Shown: one piece after another, positions 1 through 8,510 of the stretch
Numbering within the stretch: position 1 is the stretch's first letter
Layout: each line of letters opens with the position of its first letter
NCBI RefSeq assembly: GCF_016745835.1
Contig: NZ_JAERVL010000036.1
Coordinates: 1-55,265, forward strand
Source: Caldalkalibacillus salinus
GTDB lineage: Bacteria; Bacillota; Bacilli; Caldalkalibacillales; JCM-10596
Direction: 5' to 3'
DNA: 55,265 bases
The notes under the pieces: model-generated
The model's database searches: none
What the model was told of the DNA's origin: nothing
What the model saw: only the letters and a program-made list of their open reading frames with translations
Translations under genes and position numbers: made by a program

Positions 1-49
1 TGTCAAATAATGAATAGACTTTTATGCAACGCTAGTGATATTTGCTATA

Positions 50-77
50 GAAAAAAACGCTGTCGATTCCGACAGCG
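50..77 (-). terminator. Intrinsic terminator after phoU
   Basis: A perfect 8-bp stem (CGCTGTCG, 58-65, with CGACAGCG, 70-77) has a 4-base loop. On the minus strand it is followed by a run of T from the A tract at 50-57. It ends the pst-phoU transcript. Bases 1-49 and 78-128 show nothing else I can support. Confidence 0.9.
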
Positions 78-128
78 CACTCACGGGGTCGTCTTACTAT
101 AATTTCAATCGTGTGGTGATAAAGGCCA

Positions 129-791
129 TTAATCATTAAGGTCATACCGCTTACCATTGATTAAATAAATAATACTTTCAGATATATTTGTACAATGGTC
201 TGCTGTTCGTTCCAAATAGCGGCAAACAAATGCAAGTTGCGTAATTTGTTCTATTGCGTCAGCGTTATGGCTCATGAGCACTAGTAATTCTTGAACTGTG
301 ATCCCATACATAGTGTCCACTTTATCATCCGTTTCAGCAACATCTTTTGCCAGTTGCAAATCTTCGTCGTAATAGGCTTGTAAGGACTGTGTCAGCATTG
401 TTTGTGAAATGCTAGCCATCTCAGGGATGTCAACGAGAGGTTTAATTAACGGCTTCTGGCCGATCATTTGCACTGACTTGGCAATATTAACGGCATAATC
501 CCCTATTCTCTCGACATCACTTGAGATTTTTAATGCAGCGATAATCCGCCTCAGGTCCGATGCGACAGGGGATTGTGTGGCAATCATTAAAATAGCTTTT
601 TCATTAATTTCTTCTTCTAGTCGATTAATCTTAATGTCTTGATCTATAATCTTTTCGGCGAGTACGACATCTTGTTCTTTTAAGGCCGTTATTGATTGGT
701 CCAGTGCTTGCTCCGTTCGTTCACCCATTTGTAACAGTAAATCTTTTAACTCTCTAAGGCCAGTTTCAAAATGAGAACGTATCACCGACAT
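129..791 (-). CDS. phoU: PhoU phosphate signalling regulator
   Basis: A 220-residue helical protein with the two PhoU repeats expected of the family (about residues 10-100 and 115-205). Acidic and small residues sit at the usual metal-binding helix positions, for example the DVERIGDYAVNIA and ERTADHCTNI segments, which match the conserved E/DxxxD signature. PhoU couples the Pst transporter to the Pho sensor kinase and limits phosphate uptake. It is the last gene of pstSCAB-phoU, only 5 bp after pstB, with a strong terminator downstream. Length and context are normal. Confidence 0.96.
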   Translation of the reverse strand: MSVIRSHFETGLRELKDLLLQMGERTEQALDQSITALKEQDVVLAEKIIDQDIKINRLEEEINEKAILMIATQSPVASDLRRIIAALKISSDVERIGDYAVNIAKSVQMIGQKPLIKPLVDIPEMASISQTMLTQSLQAYYDEDLQLAKDVAETDDKVDTMYGITVQELLVLMSHNADAIEQITQLAFVCRYLERTADHCTNISESIIYLINGKRYDLND

Positions 792-796
792 CCCTC

Positions 797-1633
797 CTAT
801 CCGAATCTACCCGTAATATAGTCTTCCGTTCGTTTATCTTCTGGGTTAGAGAATAAATCACGTGTATCTGAATACTCAACCACCTCTCCATTAAGGAAAA
901 AGGCCGTCTTATCTGATATACGTGCTGCCTGTTGCATATTGTGTGTCACGATCGCAATACTAAAATGCTCCTTTAATTCCTGCACGAGCTCTTCTACCTT
1001 AAGCGTGGAGATCGGATCTAACGCTGATGTTGGTTCGTCCATGAGAATCACATCGGGCTCAATAGCCAAACATCGCGCAATACACAGACGCTGCTGCTGT
1101 CCACCAGATAGCCCATACGCGTTTTCATGAAGGCGATCCTTCACTTCATCCCATAAGGCAGCTCCCTTTAAGCTCATTTCAACGATTTCCTCAAGCTGAG
1201 CCTTGTTCTTAATCCCATGAATTCTAGGGCCGTAAGCAACGTTATCAAAGATTGATTTAGGAAATGGATTGGGTTTTTGGAAGACCATGCCCACTCTCGT
1301 TCGTAACTCTTCAACCCGGAAACGAGGGTCAAAAATACTACGGTCTCGATAGATAATATCTCCAGACGTTTTGACAATGGGGACCATTTCAACCATTCGG
1401 TTTAGGGTCTTAATAAAAGTAGATTTCCCACAGCCAGACGGACCGATAATGGCAGTCACCTCATTTTCAAGGATGGAGAGGTTGATGTTTTTTAGCGCTT
1501 GATCCTCACCATACCATAGGTTTAGGCTCTTAATATCAAATGCACACTTTTTGTCTACATTATTCAATGGTGTACTAACATCGCTCACGACAGGCTGAAC
1601 CGTCTCATGTTTCTCTTTAGTTAAAACAGCCAT
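797..1633 (-). CDS. pstB: Phosphate ABC transporter ATPase PstB
   Basis: The cytoplasmic ATPase of the high-affinity phosphate importer, 278 residues. Walker A is GPSGCGKST (64-72), the ABC signature is [16 protein letters not shown] and Walker B is [11 protein letters not shown], all intact. The open frame extends upstream to 1693, but that would run into the end of pstA. The ATG at 1633 is preceded by AAGGGGGT at a proper distance, so I chose it. The acidic, variable first 30 residues are longer than in E. coli PstB but common in Bacillales. It works with PstA and PstC in the membrane and PstS outside. Confidence 0.95.
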   Translation of the reverse strand: MAVLTKEKHETVQPVVSDVSTPLNNVDKKCAFDIKSLNLWYGEDQALKNINLSILENEVTAIIGPSGCGKSTFIKTLNRMVEMVPIVKTSGDIIYRDRSIFDPRFRVEELRTRVGMVFQKPNPFPKSIFDNVAYGPRIHGIKNKAQLEEIVEMSLKGAALWDEVKDRLHENAYGLSGGQQQRLCIARCLAIEPDVILMDEPTSALDPISTLKVEELVQELKEHFSIAIVTHNMQQAARISDKTAFFLNGEVVEYSDTRDLFSNPEDKRTEDYITGRFG

Positions 1634-1652
1634 TCCTATTACCCCCTTAGAT

Positions 1653-2537
1653 TTAAAAGCGATTCTGGAACTTATTACGGACATAAATGGCAATTGAATT
1701 CATACTGATTAGAACCACCAACAGAATGACGATCGATGCTGCTGCTAAGTTCATGTACTCATTAACAAGAGCTGAGTCTACCGTCCAATAGTAGATTTGC
1801 ATCGGTAATACTGTAAATTTATCAAAAATGCCATTCGGGAACGGTATCAGTAATGCGGGAATGCCGATAACGACTAACGGTGCTGTCTCCCCAATTGCAC
1901 GGGATAGAGCTAAAATCACACCGGTGATGATGCCTGGGGTCGCAGTGGGCAAGACAACCTGACGGATGGTCTGCCATTTCGTCGCGCCCATACCATAAGA
2001 CGCCTCTCGCAAGTAGCCCGGTACCGAACGGATAGCCTCCTGACTGGCCACAACGACGATGGGAAGGACAAGGAGGGACATTGTCAGTCCTCCCGCAAGA
2101 ACGACGTTACCAAAGTTCGTCCCACGTACAAATATCGTCAAGCCGAGCAACCCGAATACAATCGATGGCACGCCTGCTAAATTAGATATATTCGTTTGAA
2201 TGAAGGTTAAAAAGCGACCTTTTTTCGCATATTCCTCCATATATATCGCTGTACCTACTCCCAGGAGCATTGTGACGGGTGCTACTACGAGCATGAGCCA
2301 AGCCGTGCCTAAGATAGCTCCCATAATGCCGGCACGTTCAGGGTTTGTTGATAGTTTCCCTGTCAGGAAACCCAAGTCAATCCAACCTATGCTTTGCATA
2401 ATAACACGGTAGAATAGAATAATAAGAATGATGAGACCAAACATCGTAGCCAGAAGAAATAATAGCTTCGCAAGGTTGTTCACCATGACTCGTGAGCCCA
2501 TTCTTTTTTGCACGTGTACAGGGTCAAGACGCTTCAT
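1653..2537 (-). CDS. pstA: Phosphate ABC transporter permease PstA
   Basis: A 294-residue inner-membrane permease with about six hydrophobic helices. The coupling-loop (EAA) motif lies around [20 protein letters not shown], followed by the GxxxAxxRAIGET-type segment [12 protein letters not shown] shared by PstA and PstC. The start is placed at the ATG at 2537 because AAGGGAGG lies just upstream. An in-frame upstream start at 2597 would overlap pstC and has no ribosome binding site. It forms the channel with PstC and docks PstB. Confidence 0.95.
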   Translation of the reverse strand: MKRLDPVHVQKRMGSRVMVNNLAKLLFLLATMFGLIILIILFYRVIMQSIGWIDLGFLTGKLSTNPERAGIMGAILGTAWLMLVVAPVTMLLGVGTAIYMEEYAKKGRFLTFIQTNISNLAGVPSIVFGLLGLTIFVRGTNFGNVVLAGGLTMSLLVLPIVVVASQEAIRSVPGYLREASYGMGATKWQTIRQVVLPTATPGIITGVILALSRAIGETAPLVVIGIPALLIPFPNGIFDKFTVLPMQIYYWTVDSALVNEYMNLAAASIVILLVVLISMNSIAIYVRNKFQNRF

Positions 2538-2556
2538 TTTTAAACCTCCCTTCCAT

Positions 2557-3528
2557 CTAGTACTCTTGTCTATATTTACGAGAAATATAATGAGCAAGTA
2601 AGTTCATCATTAATGTAAATACAAATAACGTCATGGCAACTGCATATAGGCTATAATAGAGCGTTGTGCCTGCTGCTGCCTCACCGCTCGCAACCTCTAC
2701 AATATAAGCGGTCATGGTTTGCATGGACTGCGTAATGTCAAACGTGAAGTTTTTCGAACTTCCACTTGCAATTGTGACAATCATCGTTTCTCCGATAGCG
2801 CGAGAAATGGCCAACACGAAAGAGGCAATAATGCCAGATAAGGCCGCTGGAACAATCACCTTCCATGTCACCTCTAGTTTCGTTGAACCAAGGGCTAACG
2901 CACCCTCGCGTATTGATTGAGGGACTGAACTCATCGCGTCCTCCGACAGTGAGGCCACCATTGGAATAATCATGATGCCCATGACAATGCCTGGGCTAAG
3001 AATGTTCGTGGCATCTAAACCTGGAATAAATGTGCGTAAAAAAGGTGTCACAAACGTCAGGGCGAAGAATCCGTAAACAATGGTTGGTATGCCAGCAAGA
3101 ATCTCCAATATAGGCTTTACCAACCGTCGAACCTTTTCTGACGCATACTCACTCAAATAAATGGCAGACATTAACCCGATGGGAATGGCAACCAGCATGG
3201 CGATCAAACTGGAGAGAAAGGTTCCTGTTAAGAGCGGCAGTACACCGAAGGCCGCATTTTGGCCCAGTGGCTTAAGCTCTGTCCCTGAAAAAAACGAGAT
3301 GAGGGAAACATCTTTGAAGAAAGCGATGGTTTCCGATAGTAAAGTAAATAAAATACCGACCGTTGTAAGAATAGAGATAATGGCAATCATCAATAGAATC
3401 TTTGGAATAATCTTCTCTATATATCTGGAAATACTCATTGTTTTCTTATTTTGTTCAATCAGTTGTCTAACGTTTAGACCATTCTCTTGGGTATTGTGCT
3501 TATTTGGATGAGCCATGTTTTTATCCAT
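2557..3528 (-). CDS. pstC: Phosphate ABC transporter permease PstC
   Basis: A 323-residue membrane permease with about six transmembrane helices and a hydrophilic N-terminal tail of about 40 residues. The coupling loop reads REGALALGSTKLEVTWKVIVP, and the AISRAIGETMIV segment is the PstC hallmark. The ATG at 3528 has GGGGGT upstream at about 8 bp, and the longer frame to 3555 lacks a good site. It is co-transcribed with pstA, 19 bp away, and separated from pstS by about 180 bp that carry a stem-loop. Confidence 0.95.
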   Translation of the reverse strand: MDKNMAHPNKHNTQENGLNVRQLIEQNKKTMSISRYIEKIIPKILLMIAIISILTTVGILFTLLSETIAFFKDVSLISFFSGTELKPLGQNAAFGVLPLLTGTFLSSLIAMLVAIPIGLMSAIYLSEYASEKVRRLVKPILEILAGIPTIVYGFFALTFVTPFLRTFIPGLDATNILSPGIVMGIMIIPMVASLSEDAMSSVPQSIREGALALGSTKLEVTWKVIVPAALSGIIASFVLAISRAIGETMIVTIASGSSKNFTFDITQSMQTMTAYIVEVASGEAAAGTTLYYSLYAVAMTLFVFTLMMNLLAHYISRKYRQEY

Positions 3529-3575
3529 ATTGTTGACCCCCTTTTCTCTAGACACAGCACTTGACCTAAACAGGG

Positions 3576-3611
3576 AAAGAAGATGAAAGCCCTACTGCTC
3601 TCATCTTCTTT
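3576..3611 (-). other. Stem-loop between pstS and pstC
   Basis: An 11-bp perfect inverted repeat (AAAGAAGATGA at 3576-3586 and its complement at 3601-3611) with a 14-base loop lies in the pstS-pstC gap. On the minus strand it is followed by CCC rather than T, so it is not a classic terminator. By analogy with other binding-protein operons it may protect the 3' end of pstS mRNA and help make PstS in excess over the membrane subunits. That role is inference. Confidence 0.6.
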
Positions 3612-3704
3612 TGTCCTAGTTCTATACTGATGTTTTCATGTGATTGAAACTTTAATTTAAATCACTTGGATCTATTCTTTTATACTTTCAAGTGCTTGTT
3701 CTAT

Positions 3705-4658
3705 TTATTGCTGTAGTGCCTCTAGTTCTTCTACCGCTTTTTGTAGATCTTCAGCTGGTAGTGGCGCAAATCCGGTTTCCTCTGCCACCTGTGCAGCATT
3801 CTTCATAGTATAAATCGCGAAGTCTAGTACCTGTGGTTTTTCTTTTGCTAAGTTCACATTAAGGTAAGTGAAAACCGGGCGAGTGAAGGGAGCATATTCG
3901 CCATCTTCAGCAATCGTATCGAGAGATGGTTCAACAGGGCCGTTACCGAAATCAACGTTAACAGCACTAATTTTGTCTGTGTTGTTGACATAGTAACCGT
4001 AGCCGAAAAATCCAATGGCGTATTCATCTTTTGAAACTAAATCTACTAATGTTGAATATTCTTGTTGCAAGTTAACACCCTCGACTAAATCCTGCTCATC
4101 TAGAATCTCTTCCCAGAAGAACTCATACGTTCCATGGTTTTCATTAGGACCGTAGGTATTGATCGGTTCATCCGGAAAATCTTCACGAATATCAGACCAA
4201 TTCTTTTTTTCTCCAAGGAATATCTGAATCACTTCCTCTTGTGTCAGTTCAGTGGCCCAAGTGTTGTCTGGGTGGACAACGAAGGTTAAACCGTCAAGTG
4301 CGACCTTCAATTCCTTTACCTCGATACCTAACTCTTCTGCTAGAGCTGCTTCTTCATCTTTAATCTGACGTGAAGCATCGTTGAAGTCCGTTCCGTTTTC
4401 ATCCACTAAGAATTTCTTAAATCCAGCACTTGTACCTGCACGGCTTACTTCTACAGATACCCCTTCTTCTTCGTTATACATATAGTTCTCAGCCATTAAG
4501 GCCATAAAAGGATATACAGTACCGGAGCCATCGATGACAACACTTCCTTGCAATGTATCATCCCCACTTGCACTTGTCCCTTCCGTGTTTCCACAAGCTG
4601 ATAACGTGACCAAAACAGACAATGCTACTAGCATTGTGGTCCATTTGAATTGTTTCAT
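3705..4658 (-). CDS. pstS: Phosphate-binding lipoprotein PstS
   Basis: The extracellular phosphate receptor, 317 residues. It has a lipoprotein signal peptide with lipobox LSAC and lipidated Cys22. Phosphate-coordinating segments are visible: DGSGTVYPF, SRAGTSAGF and NDASRQI, which match the S/T-G-rich loops of PstS. The mature protein is strongly acidic, as is common for surface proteins of alkaliphiles or halotolerant bacteria. It is the first gene of the operon and sits directly behind a Pho box promoter, so it should be induced by phosphate starvation. Confidence 0.95.
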   Translation of the reverse strand: MKQFKWTTMLVALSVLVTLSACGNTEGTSASGDDTLQGSVVIDGSGTVYPFMALMAENYMYNEEEGVSVEVSRAGTSAGFKKFLVDENGTDFNDASRQIKDEEAALAEELGIEVKELKVALDGLTFVVHPDNTWATELTQEEVIQIFLGEKKNWSDIREDFPDEPINTYGPNENHGTYEFFWEEILDEQDLVEGVNLQQEYSTLVDLVSKDEYAIGFFGYGYYVNNTDKISAVNVDFGNGPVEPSLDTIAEDGEYAPFTRPVFTYLNVNLAKEKPQVLDFAIYTMKNAAQVAEETGFAPLPAEDLQKAVEELEALQQ

Positions 4659-4709
4659 TACTTATTCCCCCCACCCTTTTTGATTAAATGACATTTGATT
4701 ACAAACCCA

Positions 4710-4763
4710 ATTATAGTGGGGGTTGTTTAAGCTGAAATGAACCTTATGTTAAGGTTTTGTAAA
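4710..4763 (-). promoter_or_regulatory. PhoP-dependent promoter of pstS (Pho box)
   Basis: Reading the minus strand, four TT(A/C/T)A(C/T)A-like hexamers lie in direct repeat with exactly 5 bp between them: TTTACA (4758-4763), TTAACA (4747-4752), TTCATT (4736-4741) and TTAAAC (4725-4730). A TATAAT -10 box follows at 4710-4715. This 11-bp-phased array is the PhoP-binding architecture known from Bacillus subtilis. A -35 position with 17-bp spacing would fall at 4733-4738, overlapping the third repeat. The leader to the pstS ATG is about 45 nt. Confidence 0.85.
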
Positions 4764-4770
4764 TTCTACA

Positions 4771-4806
4771 AAAAAAAGGCCTAACGTTGTCATAACGTCA
4801 AGCCTT
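4771..4806 (-). terminator. Terminator after the betaine-binding gene
   Basis: An imperfect stem pairs AAGGC (4776-4780) with GCCTT (4802-4806) and continues inward through TAACGTT with two mismatches. On the minus strand it is followed by TTTTTTT (4771-4777). It insulates the pstS Pho box, which starts 8 bp further on. Confidence 0.8.
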
Positions 4807-4820
4807 TATACAAACGTAGC

Positions 4821-5717
4821 TTATTGAATCCATTGATCAACTAGATCACGGTTCTCTTCAATCCAAGTTCTAGCGCCCTCTTCAGGACTAGACTCATTAA
4901 TCATGGTCATGAGCTCACCTAATGTGTCATCATCCATTTTCCAATTGTTCATCCATTCTACGACTTCTGGATGATCTTCTGCAAACCCTTGGCGTGTGGC
5001 ATAATAAATATCGTCTGGTTCTCCGTAAACAAGGTTAGGGTCTTCCAAGTACTTTAAGTCATACTCCGAGAATACCCAATGTGGACTCCATAGTGTGACG
5101 ACAATGTTTTCTTCATTATTATAAGCACTTTCTAATTGGCCTATCATAGCCGCCTCAGAGCTAGTGACTAGTTCGTACTCTAAACCGTATTCTTGTATTG
5201 TTTCTTGTGTAAGTTGAGTCAGACTAGCACCAGGGTCGATACCGATAATGCGATCAACGCCAAGTTCATCTTTCTTCTCATTCAACTCTTCGATACTGTT
5301 AATATCCATGTACTCAGGCACAGCTAAACCCAGCGTCGTGTTATCGTACCATGTTTCATGCAGTTCCAATTGTTCTCCAAATTCCTCATATAGAGGTTCA
5401 TCCGTATGTGGTAACCACACCTCTGGAGCAATGTCTACGTCACCTTGAGCCGTCGCAACCCACACAGGGGATTTTTCCATTGCTTGAACATCAACTTCAT
5501 AGCCTTGTTCTTCTAATAAAATCTCCCACATAGCAGATACAGCGACATTCTCAGCCCAATTGTTACGAGCAATCGTCAACTGTTGTGCCTCTCCTTCACC
5601 TTCCTGTAGACCTTCATCGTCTGTGCCAGGCGCCTCTTCACCAGCACCACAGCCAGCTAACACTACGGTGAATAAGAGCAATAAAACAAAGTAACGATGT
5701 AATTTTAATCGGTTCAA
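4821..5717 (-). CDS. Glycine betaine/choline-type ABC substrate-binding lipoprotein
   Basis: About 298 residues, OpuAC/ProX-like type 2 periplasmic-binding family. A lipoprotein signal has lipobox LAGC (Cys23 from the TTG start), followed by a very acidic linker. Tryptophan-rich segments such as ARNNWAEN, SPVWVATAQGD and EVWLPHTD are where this family builds the aromatic cage for the quaternary ammonium group. AAAGGAG sits 8 bp before the TTG at 5717, while an in-frame GTG at 5726 would touch the ribosome site, so I chose the TTG. No permease or ATPase gene is adjacent, so it is an orphan that must dock on a transporter encoded elsewhere. Its exact ligand (betaine, choline, proline betaine) cannot be read here. 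Confidence 0.85.
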   Translation of the reverse strand: MNRLKLHRYFVLLLLFTVVLAGCGAGEEAPGTDDEGLQEGEGEAQQLTIARNNWAENVAVSAMWEILLEEQGYEVDVQAMEKSPVWVATAQGDVDIAPEVWLPHTDEPLYEEFGEQLELHETWYDNTTLGLAVPEYMDINSIEELNEKKDELGVDRIIGIDPGASLTQLTQETIQEYGLEYELVTSSEAAMIGQLESAYNNEENIVVTLWSPHWVFSEYDLKYLEDPNLVYGEPDDIYYATRQGFAEDHPEVVEWMNNWKMDDDTLGELMTMINESSPEEGARTWIEENRDLVDQWIQ

Positions 5718-5765
5718 AGCAAGCACTCCTTTACATTTTTATATTTCATACCTTATGTACAATAA

Positions 5766-5793
5766 ATTATACTATCACTTTTATAGGGTGATA
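5766..5793 (-). promoter_or_regulatory. Candidate promoter/operator of the betaine-binding gene
   Basis: On the minus strand a TATAAT (5766-5771) is preceded by the inverted repeat TATCAC-N9-GTGATA (5773-5778 and 5788-5793). The repeat fills the spacer and part of the -35 position. No good -35 hexamer is present. A dyad in the spacer is a typical place for a repressor or a MerR-like activator. The regulator is unknown. Confidence 0.45.
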
Positions 5794-5928
5794 CACAAGC
5801 GTTTACATTCAGGCAGACTATTCAATATGGCTATCGTACCTGCTTACAAAAACAGTTAACCACCCCCTTATATAAAAATACTTCGTATATCTTTATCAAT
5901 CTCCTACTTCCTAGTCCTAGAAAAAATG

Positions 5929-7323
5929 CTACACGTCTATCTTCCGAAAAACGAGATAAAAGTAAGCACCATTGAGCACAGTGAGCATGACTAAGCCCAC
6001 AAAGATATTACTATATATCATGGCCACGCCGTCTGCTTGTGCTATAGGGTTCAATAGCATCTTCGTCTGATTCAGGTCTAGCATTTTCCCTATGATCGCA
6101 CCAGCAAACGCACCGGACATGAAGTTACATAAATTATAAATACCCATACCAATGCCTATTCTTTCCTTTGGCAATACCGTTGACAGCAGGTTGGCTGTCG
6201 ATGTCTGAAGAAAAGGGAAAGCGATATAACTTACGATTAACACAATACTTACCAGCCAAGGGGGAGTCCCGGCAAACGTAGATAGTAGGAAAAATCCGGT
6301 TACCATCAACCCCAGGGCAAGATAAACGATGCGTCGGCTACCGTATTGGTCCGTTAAACGTCCAGCGAGCCTCCCTATCAGGGCAGCTCCCATTGCACCT
6401 GGAAATAGAACGAAACCGATATGCATCGCATCTAGGTGATTCACCTCACTTAAGAATAAGGGCAACATAAACATCATACTAAACATAGCAAAAATACCTA
6501 AAAACCCGGCTAATATTGTGGTGCGAAAAGGAACATTAGTGAACACATCTGGACGGATAAATGGATCGTCACTGCGACGTATCTGCCAAGCAAATAACAC
6601 AAAAAATATGAGACTTAATAGTAAGTATTCCCACTGAAACGTAGTGATAAACAATATTAAAGTAGTGACACCTGCCGCTATGAGCCCAGCCCCTGGCATA
6701 TCAACTTTGCCAACCTTTTTCTCTTCGTCAGGCATCCATTTCTGAAAAAAGGGCACCGTCACAAGCACAAGCACGGATACAAGAAATAAGTACTGCCAGC
6801 TCAAGACACCGACTATAAACCCGCCCATAACAGGACCTATTCCCGATGCGAAAGCCATTGTTGATGAAATAACGCCTAAGACACGACCCTTTTCATTAGG
6901 GAAGTAGCGTGATGGTATGATAAACCCTAAGGCAGGGATAGCCGCTGCTCCAGTTGCCTGTACCATGCGAGCCGCGACCACCGTCACATAATTCGGTGCT
7001 AGAAATCCTAGTATAGACCCTGTTGAGAATAAAATGAGGCCTATGACGATTAATTTTTTTAGGGGGTAGATATCCGCCAATTTTCCATATATCAACGCAC
7101 CGACGGCATATAAAATAATATACCCAGTCACAACCCAACTCACCTCGGACGGTAACAATTGGTAGTGAGCTTGTATATCAGGTACTGCAATCATAAACAT
7201 GGTGCCGTTCATCACAGAAAAGAAAAGGATAATACATAGTAAAAAGACAATTTTTCTTTTTGTTGCCTGGTCCCATTCTACGTGTTCGTTCGCTTGATTC
7301 GTTGTGTTTGCCACTGATTCCAT
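5929..7323 (-). CDS. MFS efflux/antiport protein, Tet(L)/Tet(K)-like DHA2 family
   Basis: A 464-residue polytopic membrane protein with about 12-14 hydrophobic helices. Motif A is visible as YGKLADIYPLKK, and the antiporter motif C as SGIGPVMGG in helix 5. The central part (LSWQYLFLV, TVPFFQKWMP, the DPFI stretch) and the C-terminal part (MIYSNIFVGLV) align by eye with Tet(L)/Tet(K), which exchange tetracycline-metal or Na+/K+ for protons. A drug or cation antiporter is therefore likely. Which substrate it carries cannot be told, and I do not claim resistance. AGGAG lies only 3 bp before the ATG, and the leader carries an unusual hairpin described separately. It is a single-gene unit. Confidence 0.8.
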   Translation of the reverse strand: MESVANTTNQANEHVEWDQATKRKIVFLLCIILFFSVMNGTMFMIAVPDIQAHYQLLPSEVSWVVTGYIILYAVGALIYGKLADIYPLKKLIVIGLILFSTGSILGFLAPNYVTVVAARMVQATGAAAIPALGFIIPSRYFPNEKGRVLGVISSTMAFASGIGPVMGGFIVGVLSWQYLFLVSVLVLVTVPFFQKWMPDEEKKVGKVDMPGAGLIAAGVTTLILFITTFQWEYLLLSLIFFVLFAWQIRRSDDPFIRPDVFTNVPFRTTILAGFLGIFAMFSMMFMLPLFLSEVNHLDAMHIGFVLFPGAMGAALIGRLAGRLTDQYGSRRIVYLALGLMVTGFFLLSTFAGTPPWLVSIVLIVSYIAFPFLQTSTANLLSTVLPKERIGIGMGIYNLCNFMSGAFAGAIIGKMLDLNQTKMLLNPIAQADGVAMIYSNIFVGLVMLTVLNGAYFYLVFRKIDV

Positions 7324-7371
7324 CTACTCCTAGCTCATACTTTTATCCCCCTTTAATTTAAAGGGGGATAA
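7321..7371 (-). promoter_or_regulatory. Leader hairpin and two-codon ORF before the Tet(L)-like gene
   Basis: A perfect 14-bp inverted repeat with a 1-base centre spans 7343-7371. In the mRNA its 3' arm contains AAAGGGGG, a strong Shine-Dalgarno. Eight bases later comes ATG AGC TAG (7338-7330), a two-codon ORF, and then AGGAG TAG ATG, where the last ATG starts the transporter. The mini-ORF is in frame with the transporter but blocked by two TAG codons. There is no U tract after the hairpin, so it is not a terminator. It could work as a translational attenuator or as a repressor dyad. Confidence 0.6.
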
Positions 7372-7382
7372 CGATGACTTTT

Positions 7383-7413
7383 TATCATTTTAAACTGTTC
7401 ACTATCATTTTAA
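7383..7413. repeat. Two direct repeats phased by 20 bp
   Basis: TATCATTTTAA occurs at 7383-7393 and again at 7403-7413, exactly 20 bp (two helical turns) apart, upstream of the Tet(L)-like gene. A second pair, AGACATTTATTG, occurs at 7441-7452 and 7499-7510. These are candidate regulator sites; nothing further identifies the protein that would bind. Confidence 0.5.
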
Positions 7414-7512
7414 TCTTATCTAGCTTATAGTGTAGGGTTTAGACATTTATTGTTTTAGGCACTTATTTCGTCGCTCTAAAGACATTGTATCACAAGTGAG
7501 ACATTTATTGAA

Positions 7513-8241
7513 CTAAGAACCACTATAAGCAAGATTCTTACATATGAGTGTTACCCGTTGCCCCGAACTGTAGTCTTGAAGTTGTGGGCAATCCTTTATT
7601 TGTCGTGTAGACCAATCAAAGTATTGAAAACTAAATCCGGTATCTCTTAACATCATTTCTATGGCAGAACGACTTGGATGGCCTATAACAACGCGTTTGT
7701 TTCCCGTTGGGGTGTTATCAATCGCTGCACCTTCTCCACTCGAATCCTCCCACTTGAGCTTAATAATTGGTTGTTGGGATGGGCTAATGTGAGTATCTAA
7801 TATCAAATGTTGAGGATTTAAGGCCTTAATTTTCAATAAAAGGGCCATGTGATGCATCGTATGATAGTAAAAACCGAAACAGAACACTGTATCAACGGTA
7901 TTCGGTTTGACATGGTTCATTTCTTCAAAGATATCACCTGCTATAAACCGGTACTTTTGCTGCGCGATACCGTACCTTCTCATATTTTCATTCGTTTTTT
8001 GGACAAGATGGTCCCGTCCTTCAATGCCGATAACTTGTGTCGCGCCATTCTTAAGTGCAGCAAAGCTCCACCGCCCATCATGACTGGCTAAATCAAGTAT
8101 ACTCTTGTCCTTAATAATGGCTTGATTGTGAGCAATCAGTGCTTGGTAGCGATGATTTAGCCGACTTTTAGTCGCGCCTATACTGCTCGTCTGATAAAAG
8201 GCGTTATATCGATCAAAAAATGCCACAGGATGCTGAGCCAC
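7513..8241 (-). CDS. Class I SAM-dependent methyltransferase (DUF1698-like)
   Basis: About 242 residues. Motif I appears as ILDLASHDGRWSFAALKNGA, a variant of the usual DxGxGxG loop with H-D-G. It is followed by VIGIEGRD as the acidic end of strand 2 and a GFYYHTMHH segment after strand 4. This resembles the DUF1698/CmoB-like branch, but the substrate is unknown. The ATG at 8250 directly touches the GGGGG ribosome site, while the in-frame GTG at 8241 is 9 bp away, so I prefer 8241. The gene stands alone, without operon partners. Confidence 0.75.
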   Translation of the reverse strand: MAQHPVAFFDRYNAFYQTSSIGATKSRLNHRYQALIAHNQAIIKDKSILDLASHDGRWSFAALKNGATQVIGIEGRDHLVQKTNENMRRYGIAQQKYRFIAGDIFEEMNHVKPNTVDTVFCFGFYYHTMHHMALLLKIKALNPQHLILDTHISPSQQPIIKLKWEDSSGEGAAIDNTPTGNKRVVIGHPSRSAIEMMLRDTGFSFQYFDWSTRQIKDCPQLQDYSSGQRVTLICKNLAYSGS

Positions 8242-8461
8242 TTCTCTCATCCCCCTTCGTTACTAAAATAACTAATGATCAATCATTTCGTTAGAGTATT
8301 ATATTCCTTGTTGTGAGATAGAGAAACGGCTAGTTGTCCCCTGTGAAAAAATATAATCAGACAGCCTAAAATACTAGTCAGACGTCATATAATTGATTAA
8401 AACGAAAATATTTTGACTTACTTAGAATTGACATTGGAACACATCTAAGTGCCATAATAAA

Positions 8462-8496
8462 GCACCACCAAACAATATGTCATTGATTGGTGGTGC
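8462..8496 (-). terminator. Terminator after the DJ-1/PfpI gene
   Basis: A perfect 10-bp stem (GCACCACCAA 8462-8471 with its complement 8487-8496) has an inner 4-bp stem, CAAT/ATTG. On the minus strand it runs into TTTATTAT. The region 8242-8461 between this and the methyltransferase holds a 14-bp dyad (AATGAT-TG-ATCATT) near 8272 but no gene I can support. Confidence 0.8.
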
Positions 8497-8510
8497 CCCT
8501 ATAACCTATA

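Noticed and set aside
939-1130. Open frames on the opposite strand of pstB and many other conserved genes
   Set aside because: They are shadows of the real genes, without ribosome sites or recognisable domains.
5929-7323. The Tet(L)-like transporter as an acquired tetracycline resistance gene
   Set aside because: There are no mobile elements or flanking repeats, similarity is by eye and moderate, and chromosomal relatives act as cation/proton antiporters.
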